Positions 7,549 through 13,254 of a DNA stretch of 13,289 nucleotides are shown here, piece after piece. Source of the stretch: Spirochaetaceae bacterium (lineage in GTDB: Bacteria > Spirochaetota > Spirochaetia > Treponematales > Breznakiellaceae). The notes below the pieces were generated by a model that was not told the DNA's origin, did not search any database, and saw nothing but the letters and a program-made list of their open reading frames with translations. The stretch spans positions 1 to 13,289 of the forward strand of contig JAITXS010000061.1 of the NCBI GenBank assembly GCA_031284645.1, written 5' to 3'. Numbering within the stretch: position 1 is the stretch's first letter; each line of letters starts with the position of its first letter. The position numbers and the translations under genes were made by a program.

Positions 7549-7581
7549 TTAAGGGAGAGGAGGTTGTCTCCTCTCCCTTAA
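7549..7581 (-). terminator. 14-bp perfect stem-loop after the lipoprotein gene
   Basis: TTAAGGGAGAGGAG (7549-7562) and its exact complement (7568-7581) flank a 5-base loop. It sits 12 bases past the lipoprotein stop, so it is probably that gene's terminator, but neither side has a T run. It could also block read-through into the DHH operon or protect the 3' end of the mRNA. Confidence 0.6.
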
Positions 7582-7592
7582 TGGTAAAGTTA

Positions 7593-8030
7593 TTACTTTA
7601 GTATGTCAGCCAAAGCCGCTGCCAGTGACTCAGGGTCAGTTGGGTCAAAATCATCCTCATCCATCTCCCCTACCATTATTTCAATAAAAGCCGGCGGGTA
7701 CTCATTGTAGGTGTTGTAGTAATCTTTCACTTTTAAACCAAAGTTTTTCCATGCAACTTTCACTTTCCTGTCTGCAACCTCAAAGTTGGGGTCGGTGTTC
7801 TCAAGTGCGTCATACGCATCAGTTTCGTACAGAACCTTAGCATACAATTCTTTTACATCGTTGTTCAGAGCTTTTTTTGCTGCAGCAAGGTCAACAGACG
7901 GATCAACCACTGGGGGGGTAACAACAGGCGGGTTAACCACAGGTGGAGTCGATGATGATGAATCGCAAGCGATGCTTACAACAAAGATCCCGAAAATCAA
8001 TACGAAAACGGCGATAAGTGATTTTGCCAT
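7593..8030 (-). CDS. Putative lipoprotein with PPVV repeats
   Basis: A 145-residue protein of unknown function. A hydrophobic signal (residues 4-20) ends in the lipobox SIAC with Cys22 as the lipidated residue, so it is probably anchored in a membrane of the envelope. Ser-rich residues follow, then three PPVV[N/T/D] repeats (29-43), which look like a flexible linker. The mature domain (about 46-145) is predicted to be mostly helical and ends in an acidic stretch. A strong GAGGAGAG ribosome binding site precedes the ATG. A run of seven G on the + strand (C7 in the gene, 7912-7918) lies in the repeat region. It is monocistronic, bounded by a stem-loop downstream and by a structured gap upstream. 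No family recognised. Confidence 0.8.
   Translation of the reverse strand: MAKSLIAVFVLIFGIFVVSIACDSSSSTPPVVNPPVVTPPVVDPSVDLAAAKKALNNDVKELYAKVLYETDAYDALENTDPNFEVADRKVKVAWKNFGLKVKDYYNTYNEYPPAFIEIMVGEMDEDDFDPTDPESLAAALADILK
7912..7918. repeat. G7/C7 homopolymer inside the lipoprotein gene
   Basis: Seven consecutive G on the + strand, read as C7 in the Thr-Pro-Pro codons of the PPVV repeats. A one-base slip would shift the frame about 40 codons into the gene. Confidence 0.9.
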
Positions 8031-8064
8031 AATTTTTCTCTCCTCATTTATGTTTTATTTGTTC

Positions 8065-8081
8065 AAGTGTCAACGACACTT
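8065..8081. promoter_or_regulatory. 17-bp palindrome upstream of the lipoprotein gene
   Basis: AAGTGTC (8065-8071) and GACACTT (8075-8081) are exact inverted arms around AAC, 35 bases before the lipoprotein ATG. It contains TTGACA on the - strand. It could be an operator or a small leader hairpin. Confidence 0.5.
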
Positions 8082-8100
8082 TTAACCACTCTTTGGTTTT

Positions 8101-8154
8101 GGGCTTGGGACAACAGGGATTCGGAACGATAAAAAATCCTCTTGGCCCAAGCCC
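8101..8154. repeat. 9-bp stem with 36-nt loop, possible structured RNA
   Basis: GGGCTTGGG (8101-8109) pairs perfectly with CCCAAGCCC (8146-8154). Inside the loop, GGATT can pair with AATCC. No protein gene covers it. It may belong to a small RNA ending at the neighbouring terminator, or to a dispersed repeat. Confidence 0.5.
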
Positions 8155-8170
8155 CTACGGCATAAAAAAA

Positions 8171-8223
8171 CCACAAAAGGCACGGAAAAATAGTTGTTTC
8201 CGTGCCTTTTGTGGCTGTTTTTT
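8171..8223. terminator. Strong bidirectional intrinsic terminator
   Basis: An 18-bp perfect stem (8171-8188 with 8197-8214) encloses an 8-base loop. Seven A precede it (8164-8170) and six T follow two bases after a CT (8217-8222). Read on the - strand the stem is followed directly by seven T, the canonical form. No annotated gene ends here on either strand: the flanking genes are divergent. Confidence 0.8.
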
Positions 8224-8312
8224 CTTGAGATGCTTTTAGATTTTCTTTACTTAAAATTTCATTTTTTGCGTGTTTTTTAACATGAGAATTGGGTAATTCC
8301 CTCAGAGGGGGA

Positions 8313-8340
8313 TTGACAAACTTTTTTTTACTTAAATAAT
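8313..8340 (+). promoter_or_regulatory. Candidate distal nagB promoter with T8 in its spacer
   Basis: A consensus TTGACA (8313-8318) and AATAAT (8335-8340, 5 of 6 matches) are separated by 16 bases, of which eight are a T run (8322-8329). The predicted start falls at the beginning of the TTGGGTA repeat, giving a leader of about 260 bases before nagB. Confidence 0.55.
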
Positions 8341-8343
8341 AAT

Positions 8344-8391
8344 TTGGGTATTGGGTATTGGGTATTGGGTATTGGGTATTGGGTATTGGGT
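8344..8391 (+). repeat. Heptanucleotide tandem repeat (TTGGGTA), 6.9 copies
   Basis: Six exact copies of TTGGGTA and a final partial copy, with no mismatch. The seven GGG runs separated by four-base loops fit the G-quadruplex pattern on the + strand. The unit length is not a multiple of three. It lies directly after the promoter candidate. Confidence 0.97.
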
Positions 8392-8507
8392 CGCAACGCT
8401 GTGGACATACGCAGACAGGTATCCTGCTACCGTGTCAGTCAAAGAGAAAATAGATCGGACGCTTTCCGATATTAAATCTCTCACCCTTTTCCTCATAAGG
8501 AAAGTTT

Positions 8508-8570
8508 ATGATGAATGTCATGATTCTGTCAAGAGGTTTCAGCACTGCGCCTGCTTGTCTGTACCGGTAA
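8508..8570 (+). CDS. Possible 20-codon leader ORF upstream of nagB
   Basis: ATG 8508 is preceded by AAGGA six to seven bases upstream, as good a site as those of the real genes here. The frame encodes 20 residues, beginning MMNVMIL and ending PACLYR, and stops with TAA at 8568-8570, inside the palindrome and 36 bases before nagB. It could be a leader peptide coupling translation to nagB expression, or chance. It is too short for any coding statistics. Confidence 0.3.
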   Translation: MMNVMILSRGFSTAPACLYR

Positions 8571-8580
8571 TTTACGGTAC
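8561..8580. promoter_or_regulatory. 20-bp imperfect palindrome before nagB, candidate operator
   Basis: GTACCG (8561-8566) and CGGTAC (8575-8580) are exact inverted arms, and 8 of 10 positions pair overall. A weak promoter (TTGTCT 8555-8560, TACTAT 8578-8583, 17-base spacer) overlaps it, so a repressor bound here would block nagB. It does not match the NagC or GntR-type NagR consensus as I remember them. Confidence 0.4.
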
Positions 8581-8606
8581 TATTAAATATAGTAAAGGAT
8601 TATGCC

Positions 8607-9395
8607 ATGAGAGTTGTTATAAAAAAAGATTTTACAGCGGTCAGCTTGTGGGCTGCTGAGTATATCGTAAAACGAATCAACGCGAAGCCGGTCGATGCCG
8701 GTGAGCCGTTTGTATTGGGACTTCCCACCGGATCAAGTCCGCTTGGTATTTACAAAGAGCTTGTCGCCGCATATAAGCGCGGTAAGGTTTCTTTTAAAAA
8801 TACCGTAAGCTTTAACATGGATGAATATGTCGGGCTTTCACCGGAACATCCTCAGAGTTATCGTTTTTTTATGAACGAAAATTTTTTTAACCATATAGAT
8901 ATAAAAAAAGAAAACACTCATGTTTTAAATGGCTTGGCGGATAATCTTGAGACTGAATGTGAACGCTATGAAGAAAAGATAAAATCTTTTGGCGGTATTG
9001 ATCTGTTTTTAGGCGGTATGGGTGAGGACGGGCATATTGCGTTTAATGAACCCGGTTCTTCGTTGGGTTCCCGCACGCGGGTAAAAACACTTACCGCAGA
9101 AACCAGAGCCGTCAATTCGCGGTTTTTTGACGGTGATGTCAATAAAGTTCCCGCTACAGCGCTGACCATCGGTGTCGGTACGATAATGGATGCGCGGGAA
9201 GTACTGATTATCGTCAGCGGACGAAAAAAAGCACGCGCACTTGCCGCCGCCATCGAAGGTAGTGTAACGCAAATGTGGACACTCTCCTGCCTGCAAATGC
9301 ACTCCAAAGCAATCATTGTGTGTGACGAAGATGCGGTCGATGAACTAAAAGTAGGCACTGTCCGTTATTTTAAAGATATTGAAAGCGGATCTTGA
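8607..9395 (+). CDS. nagB: Glucosamine-6-phosphate deaminase
   Basis: NagB converts glucosamine-6-phosphate to fructose-6-phosphate and ammonia, feeding amino-sugar carbon into glycolysis. The protein has 262 residues, close to the usual 260-270. It shows LGLPTGSSPLGIY (37-49, phosphate binding), NMDEYVGL with catalytic Asp72, and GEDGHIAFNEP with Asp141, His143 and Glu148, the same positions as in E. coli NagB. SGRKKARAL and a C-terminal SCLQMH segment are also typical. An AAAGGA site precedes the ATG by seven bases. It is convergent with the HAD gene, with four bases between the stops and no room for a terminator. nagA is not in the window. Confidence 0.97.
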   Translation: MRVVIKKDFTAVSLWAAEYIVKRINAKPVDAGEPFVLGLPTGSSPLGIYKELVAAYKRGKVSFKNTVSFNMDEYVGLSPEHPQSYRFFMNENFFNHIDIKKENTHVLNGLADNLETECERYEEKIKSFGGIDLFLGGMGEDGHIAFNEPGSSLGSRTRVKTLTAETRAVNSRFFDGDVNKVPATALTIGVGTIMDAREVLIIVSGRKKARALAAAIEGSVTQMWTLSCLQMHSKAIIVCDEDAVDELKVGTVRYFKDIESGS

Positions 9396-9399
9396 GGAA

Positions 9400-10233
9400 T
9401 TACGGTTCACTGCGAAGATATGCGCCGATAACTTTTCCTACGCCGCTTTCGGTGTTTGTGGGAGCCGTATAACGGGCGGCTTCTTTGACGCTCGGCAGGG
9501 CGTTCTCCATTGCATAGGAAAATCCCGCCCACTGTAACATCTCAATATCATTGTCCGAATCGCCAAAGGCCGCCGTTTCATCAGCCTGAATATGCAACAA
9601 GCCGCTCAGATAGCGTAAAGCTTTCCCTTTGGTCGTTCCCAATGCATTTATTTCCAGATTTTCGGCAAATGACGAACTGCGGGTAAATTCGCCTAATGTG
9701 TTTACTTTGTTTATAAATTCCTGCCGTATATCTTTTTGAATGTAGTCCAGTGTAAATTTTTCGACAGATTTGCCTTTGCAAAAGTCCGCTATATCATCAA
9801 TAGGCGTAATACCGCGCAGAATCGCGTCCGCAAACTTTCCGATGCCAAGGGCGCGGTGGAATTCCGGCAGCATACTCGACGACAAATACGCCCTCCCCTC
9901 GTAAAAGATGGTGCAGACAATTTCGCTCGGTGTGTAGCTTTGTAATATATGTGCAATGCCGCCGCTCTGCACTTCCGGAATCAGGCTGCGGTAGATTATT
10001 TCGTTTGTTATTACATCAACAATAGCCGCACCATTCGATACAATGCAATATCGCACACACGGCAGCTGAGCCAACACATCTTGTATCACCGAATAGGTTC
10101 TGCCGGTCGCTATACAAACCATTATGCCATGTTCGGCAGCTTGAGATAAGGCCGTAATGTTTTCGGACGACACCGTCACGTGGTCGGCAAGTAATAAGGT
10201 TCCGTCTAAATCAAGGCTTATCAGTTTGATCAT
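9400..10233 (-). CDS. Cof-type HAD-IIB family phosphatase
   Basis: A 277-residue cytoplasmic HAD-superfamily hydrolase with the IIB (Cof) cap. Motif I is DLDGT (8-12, nucleophile Asp8 and acid/base Asp10), motif II Thr43 in ATGRT, motif III Lys202 in TTKGKAL, and motif IV GDSDND (224-229). The family dephosphorylates sugar phosphates, flavin precursors and other small molecules; the substrate cannot be read from sequence. It begins six bases after the PTS IIA stop on the same strand and has no clear ribosome binding site, so translation is probably coupled to the IIA gene. That linkage suggests a role in relieving sugar-phosphate accumulation, which is inference. Confidence 0.92.
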   Translation of the reverse strand: MIKLISLDLDGTLLLADHVTVSSENITALSQAAEHGIMVCIATGRTYSVIQDVLAQLPCVRYCIVSNGAAIVDVITNEIIYRSLIPEVQSGGIAHILQSYTPSEIVCTIFYEGRAYLSSSMLPEFHRALGIGKFADAILRGITPIDDIADFCKGKSVEKFTLDYIQKDIRQEFINKVNTLGEFTRSSSFAENLEINALGTTKGKALRYLSGLLHIQADETAAFGDSDNDIEMLQWAGFSYAMENALPSVKEAARYTAPTNTESGVGKVIGAYLRSEP

Positions 10234-10239
10234 ATCAGT

Positions 10240-10749
10240 TTATTTTTTAAGTGTAAGTAAAATATCACCTTGCTTGACATGCTCCGCTTTGGTAGCGGTG
10301 ATCTCGGTAAAAGCATCGGAATTCACAATGACAAGTGGTGTTTCCAGCGAAAAACCGGCCGCTTGTATCGCCGGAATATCAAAATCTATAAGCGGTGTGC
10401 CGATTTTTACCACATCACCTTCGGCAACGGCAGGGGTAAAGCCGCTCCCTTTTAATGTTACCGTATCCATGCCGATATGCACTAAAATCTCTATTCCGTT
10501 ATCGGATATCAAGGCAATGGCATGTTTAGAATCAATCACCATATCAACTTTTCCGTTTAGCGGCGAAACAAGGTGACCATCATCGGGAATAATCGCGACT
10601 CCTTTTCCTAAAGTACCGCTGGAAAACGCTTCGTCTTTAACTTTATCAAGCGGCACAATTTTACCGTTTAAGGGGCTTACAATCGTTAAAACGTTTGAAT
10701 GTGCGCCCGTCTTAAAGATACCTGCAAGAAAATCGCCGAATGATGCCAT
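10240..10749 (-). CDS. crr: PTS glucose-type IIA component
   Basis: A 169-residue soluble IIA-Glc protein that passes phosphate from HPr to a IIB domain. It has an amphipathic N-terminus (MASFGDFLAGIF), SPLNGKIVPL (25-34), the structural His76 in SKHAIAL and the phosphorylated His91 in EILVHIGMDTV, matching E. coli Crr His75 and His90. The frame is open much further upstream, into the antisense of the IIBC gene, but that part is a shadow: AAGGAG lies about seven bases before ATG 10749, and IIA homology starts there. It stands first in a two-gene unit with the HAD phosphatase and is divergent from the IIBC gene, its likely partner because that protein has no IIA domain. The symbol is by family. 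Confidence 0.94.
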   Translation of the reverse strand: MASFGDFLAGIFKTGAHSNVLTIVSPLNGKIVPLDKVKDEAFSSGTLGKGVAIIPDDGHLVSPLNGKVDMVIDSKHAIALISDNGIEILVHIGMDTVTLKGSGFTPAVAEGDVVKIGTPLIDFDIPAIQAAGFSLETPLVIVNSDAFTEITATKAEHVKQGDILLTLKK

Positions 10750-10778
10750 GCCCGTCTCCTTCTGGAATTTTATTACAC

Positions 10779-10805
10779 AGTATACGGAATTTTGGTGCTT
10801 GTCAA
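10779..10805 (-). promoter_or_regulatory. Probable promoter of the IIA-HAD unit
   Basis: On the - strand a consensus TTGACA (10800-10805) and TATACT (10779-10784) are 15 bases apart, a short spacer. The start would be near 10772, about 23 bases before the ATG and ahead of the AAGGAG site. Confidence 0.5.
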
Positions 10806-10808
10806 CCG

Positions 10809-10836
10809 CGCGCAGTGCCTCTGTCGCGCAGTGCCT
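10809..10836. repeat. 12-bp direct repeat between divergent PTS genes
   Basis: CGCGCAGTGCCT occurs at 10809-10820 and again at 10825-10836, 16 bases start to start. It lies next to the IIA promoter. An ACCGC/GCGGT pair flanks it and is followed by six T (10844-10849), which could form a weak terminator-like fold. A second small tandem repeat (TACTGCTT twice) follows at 10853-10868. Confidence 0.6.
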
Positions 10837-10941
10837 ATGGCGGTTTTTTCGATACTGCTTTACTGCTTTACAATTATGAAATAAGCTGGATCTGTTTATG
10901 TATCGGATTAGGCATATATTTTTTAACGGAGGAATTTGGTC

Positions 10942-12396
10942 ATGATGAAGTATTTGCAAAAACTTGGAAAAAGTTTGATGCTGCCTGTGGCGTGTCTGCC
11001 GGTAGCGGCAATTTTGATGGGGATTGGATATTGGATCGACCCGACCGGCTGGGGCGCTAACAGTGTTATCGCCGGTTTCCTTATCAAGGCAGGCGGCGCG
11101 ATCATCGACAACATGGCGATTTTGTTTGCCATCGGTGTTGGTGTAGGAATGTCCAAAGACGGCGAAGGTACTGCCGCGCTTGCCGCTCTTATCTCGTGGC
11201 TGATGATGCAAACCATGCTCTCGCCGGCGGCTTACAGCATGTTTTCGGGTATTCCGATTGACCAGGTCCCGGCGGCTTTTGGTAAGCTGAACAATCAGTT
11301 TATCGGCATTATCTCCGGCCTTATCGGTGCAACGTGTTACAACAAGTTTTCCAAAACGCAATTGCCCGATGCGCTGTCGTTCTTTAGCGGGCGCCGTTGT
11401 GTGGCGATTATCACCGCAGGCGTGTCCCTGTTGGCCGTTCTCGTGCTTTCGTTTGTATGGCCGCTTGTATACGGCGGACTTATTTCGTTTGGCGAGATGA
11501 TCGTTTCGGCAGGCCCTGTGGGCGCGGGCATTTACGGCTTTCTTAACCGCCTGCTTATTCCCGTTGGTCTGCATCACGCGCTTAACAGCGTTTTCTGGTT
11601 CGATGTTGCCGGTATCAACGACTTGGGTAAATTCTGGAACGCAGCATTAGGCGGCGTGCATGGACAAACAGGTATGTATATGACGGGCTTCTTCCCGGTG
11701 ATGATGTTCGGTCTGCCTGCTGCCTGTCTTGCGATGTATCACACCGCTAAAACAAAGAACCAAAAAATTGTAGCCGGTTTGTTAGTTTCCGCGGCGCTTT
11801 CGGCGTTTTTTGTCGGCATTACCGAGCCGATTGAATTTGCATTTATGTTCCTGGCACCGCCGCTCTATCTGGTTCATGCCATTCTTACCGGCATTTCGCT
11901 GGCTGTCACCACAATATTACCCGTGCGCTGCGGCTTTAACTTTAGCGCCGGTTTTATCGACTGGTTCCTAAGCTTTAAGGCACCTATGGCAGTTAACCCG
12001 CTATTAATGCTGCCCATCGGTGCGGTTTACGCCGTTATTTACTATATTGTGTTCCGTTTCCTTATTGTTAAATTCAACTTTAAAACCCCGGGACGCGAAG
12101 ATGATGACGAAGCGGACGAGCGTGAGAAAAATGCCGTTATCAAAGGCAACGCGAATTTCGCACAGGTGGCGGCAATTTGTCTGGAAGGCTTGGGCGGCAA
12201 GGATAATATTGCGTCGCTTGAATACTGCGCCACGCGCTTGCGAACCGAAGTAAAAGACACCACGCTGGTAAATGAAAAAAAGATAAAATCCGCCGGCATT
12301 GCGGGTATTATCAGGCCAAGCAAAACAGCGGTGCAGATTATTATCGGGACGAAGGTGCAATTTGTCGCTGATGAAATGACAAAGCTTTTAAAGTAA
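10942..12396 (+). CDS. nagE: PTS IIBC permease, N-acetylglucosamine/glucose type
   Basis: This 484-residue permease imports and phosphorylates its sugar. Residues 1-378 form the IIC membrane domain, with FLNRLLIPVGLHHALNSVFWF (200-220) and the sugar-site GITEPIEF (292-299). A charged linker (about 385-395) leads to a IIB domain with the phosphorylated Cys429 in YCATRLRTEV. No IIA domain is attached, consistent with the separate divergent IIA gene. ATG 10942 is chosen because GGAGG ends nine bases before it; TTG 10936 would be too close to that site. The nearby nagB favours N-acetylglucosamine over glucose, but the two subfamilies are hard to separate by eye, so the symbol is tentative. The stop TAATG overlaps the start of the cutC-like gene. 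Confidence 0.92.
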   Translation: MMKYLQKLGKSLMLPVACLPVAAILMGIGYWIDPTGWGANSVIAGFLIKAGGAIIDNMAILFAIGVGVGMSKDGEGTAALAALISWLMMQTMLSPAAYSMFSGIPIDQVPAAFGKLNNQFIGIISGLIGATCYNKFSKTQLPDALSFFSGRRCVAIITAGVSLLAVLVLSFVWPLVYGGLISFGEMIVSAGPVGAGIYGFLNRLLIPVGLHHALNSVFWFDVAGINDLGKFWNAALGGVHGQTGMYMTGFFPVMMFGLPAACLAMYHTAKTKNQKIVAGLLVSAALSAFFVGITEPIEFAFMFLAPPLYLVHAILTGISLAVTTILPVRCGFNFSAGFIDWFLSFKAPMAVNPLLMLPIGAVYAVIYYIVFRFLIVKFNFKTPGREDDDEADEREKNAVIKGNANFAQVAAICLEGLGGKDNIASLEYCATRLRTEVKDTTLVNEKKIKSAGIAGIIRPSKTAVQIIIGTKVQFVADEMTKLLK

Positions 12397-13115
12397 TGAT
12401 GATGAGCGAACAAATCCTGCGTGAAGCATGCGTTGAAACACAGGCGGAAATTGACGCCGCCGCTTTCGCCGGCGCCGACCGCATCGAACTTTGTTCGCGG
12501 CTTGATATCGGAGGGCTTACTCCGCCGCTTGAGATGGCGGAGTATGCGCTTTCAAAAAAACTGAACGTTGCCGTGATGATTCGGGAAGCCGAGGGCTTCT
12601 CCGTCTCAGACGGCATTGCGCGTCTTAAAGCGCAGATGAACGCATTTTGCGATACCGGTATTGACGCCTTTGTGTTTGGTTTTTTAACCCTGCCAAAGCC
12701 GTGCGCACTGAGCGAGGAAAATGCCGCATTGAATGTGTCAGGTGAATATAAAAAAACCTCAGGCAGCACTCAATCCGTCAAGATTGACATTGATGCGGTC
12801 AGCGAACTATGCGCGGCGGCAGGCGGCAGGGAAACGGTGTTTCATATGGCATTTGACGAGTTAGCTCAAGACGCCCACTTTGACGCCATTGACACGCTTG
12901 TCCGTTTAGGCTTTACGCGAGTTTTAACCAAGGGCGGACATGGCAAGGCAGAAGACAATATCGCTCAGCTCAAGCGGCTCAACGACTATGCAGCAAGCAA
13001 ACCCGGGTTTTCCATTTTATGCGGCGGCGGCGTTACCGATGGAAACTACCTCACTATCGCCGCTAAAACCGGTATACGTCAATTTCATGGCCGCCGCCTT
13101 GCCATAGGTACTTAG
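12396..13115 (+). CDS. cutC: CutC family TIM-barrel protein, divergent
   Basis: A 239-residue protein of the CutC family, historically named for copper homeostasis. The E. coli phenotype was later attributed to a small RNA (MicL) overlapping the gene, so the function is open. Family features: REACVETQAEIDAAAFAGADRIELC (9-33), GGLTPP (39-44), FHMAFDEL (149-156), RVLTKGG (175-181) and GGGVT (210-214). It departs from the usual family: the MIRPR-type motif reads MIREAEG, HRAFD reads HMAFD, and there seem to be about 20 extra residues around 100-127. The A of its ATG is the last base of the IIBC stop, and three ATG codons stand in a row without a clear ribosome binding site, so re-initiation after the IIBC stop is likely. 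This ties it to sugar uptake rather than metal handling. Confidence 0.85.
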   Translation: MMMSEQILREACVETQAEIDAAAFAGADRIELCSRLDIGGLTPPLEMAEYALSKKLNVAVMIREAEGFSVSDGIARLKAQMNAFCDTGIDAFVFGFLTLPKPCALSEENAALNVSGEYKKTSGSTQSVKIDIDAVSELCAAAGGRETVFHMAFDELAQDAHFDAIDTLVRLGFTRVLTKGGHGKAEDNIAQLKRLNDYAASKPGFSILCGGGVTDGNYLTIAAKTGIRQFHGRRLAIGT

Positions 13116-13158
13116 GGGTAAAATTATCACCACGTGATTCACACAAAATTGGTACCCC
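13115..13158. repeat. Inverted repeats after cutC
   Basis: GGGGTA (13115-13120) and TACCCC (13153-13158) flank an inner hairpin ATCAC-CAC-GTGAT (13126-13138). There is no T run, so a terminator is uncertain; an end of a mobile element is an alternative. Confidence 0.35.
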
Positions 13159-13224
13159 GTGATGCCTAAAAATAAAACCTAGCCGAAAAAGCTGATGACC
13201 AAGAATTAAAAACCTGGCCCAAAA

Positions 13225-13251
13225 TATAATAGGTCTACAGAAAGGTAGATC
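13225..13251 (+). promoter_or_regulatory. TATAAT box and hairpin covering a possible RBS
   Basis: A perfect TATAAT (13225-13230) lacks a clear -35. It is followed by a 7-bp stem with one G-T pair (13232-13238 with 13245-13251) whose loop and right arm hold AAAGG, the only ribosome binding site candidate for the next ATG. Confidence 0.35.
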
Positions 13252-13254
13252 AGA

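Larger units (their letters stand above)
8031..8606. other. 576-base divergent intergenic region
   Basis: This gap separates the leftward lipoprotein gene from rightward nagB. From left to right it holds a palindrome, a long-loop stem, a bidirectional terminator, an AT-rich stretch (8223-8280), a promoter candidate, a heptamer repeat, two weak hairpins (around 8451-8467 and 8485-8505), a 20-codon ORF and another palindrome. A 102-codon frame running from the repeat into nagB is judged not to be a gene. Confidence 0.8.

Noticed and set aside
8045..8073. TTGACA-17-TAAATG as the lipoprotein promoter (- strand)
   Set aside because: The -10 would overlap the ribosome binding site, so the transcript would start too late to use it.
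8344..8391. CRISPR-like repeats
   Set aside because: The units are 7 bases and directly adjacent, with no spacers.
8351..8659. 102-codon + frame through the TTGGGTA repeat into nagB
   Set aside because: It would start at a TTG inside the repeat without a ribosome binding site, and overlaps the secure nagB start; the repeat is better read as non-coding.
10750..11577. Upstream extension of the IIA frame on the - strand (276 extra codons)
   Set aside because: It lies antisense to the IIBC gene, is rich in His/Arg/Asn as expected of a shadow frame, and a good ribosome binding site supports ATG 10749.
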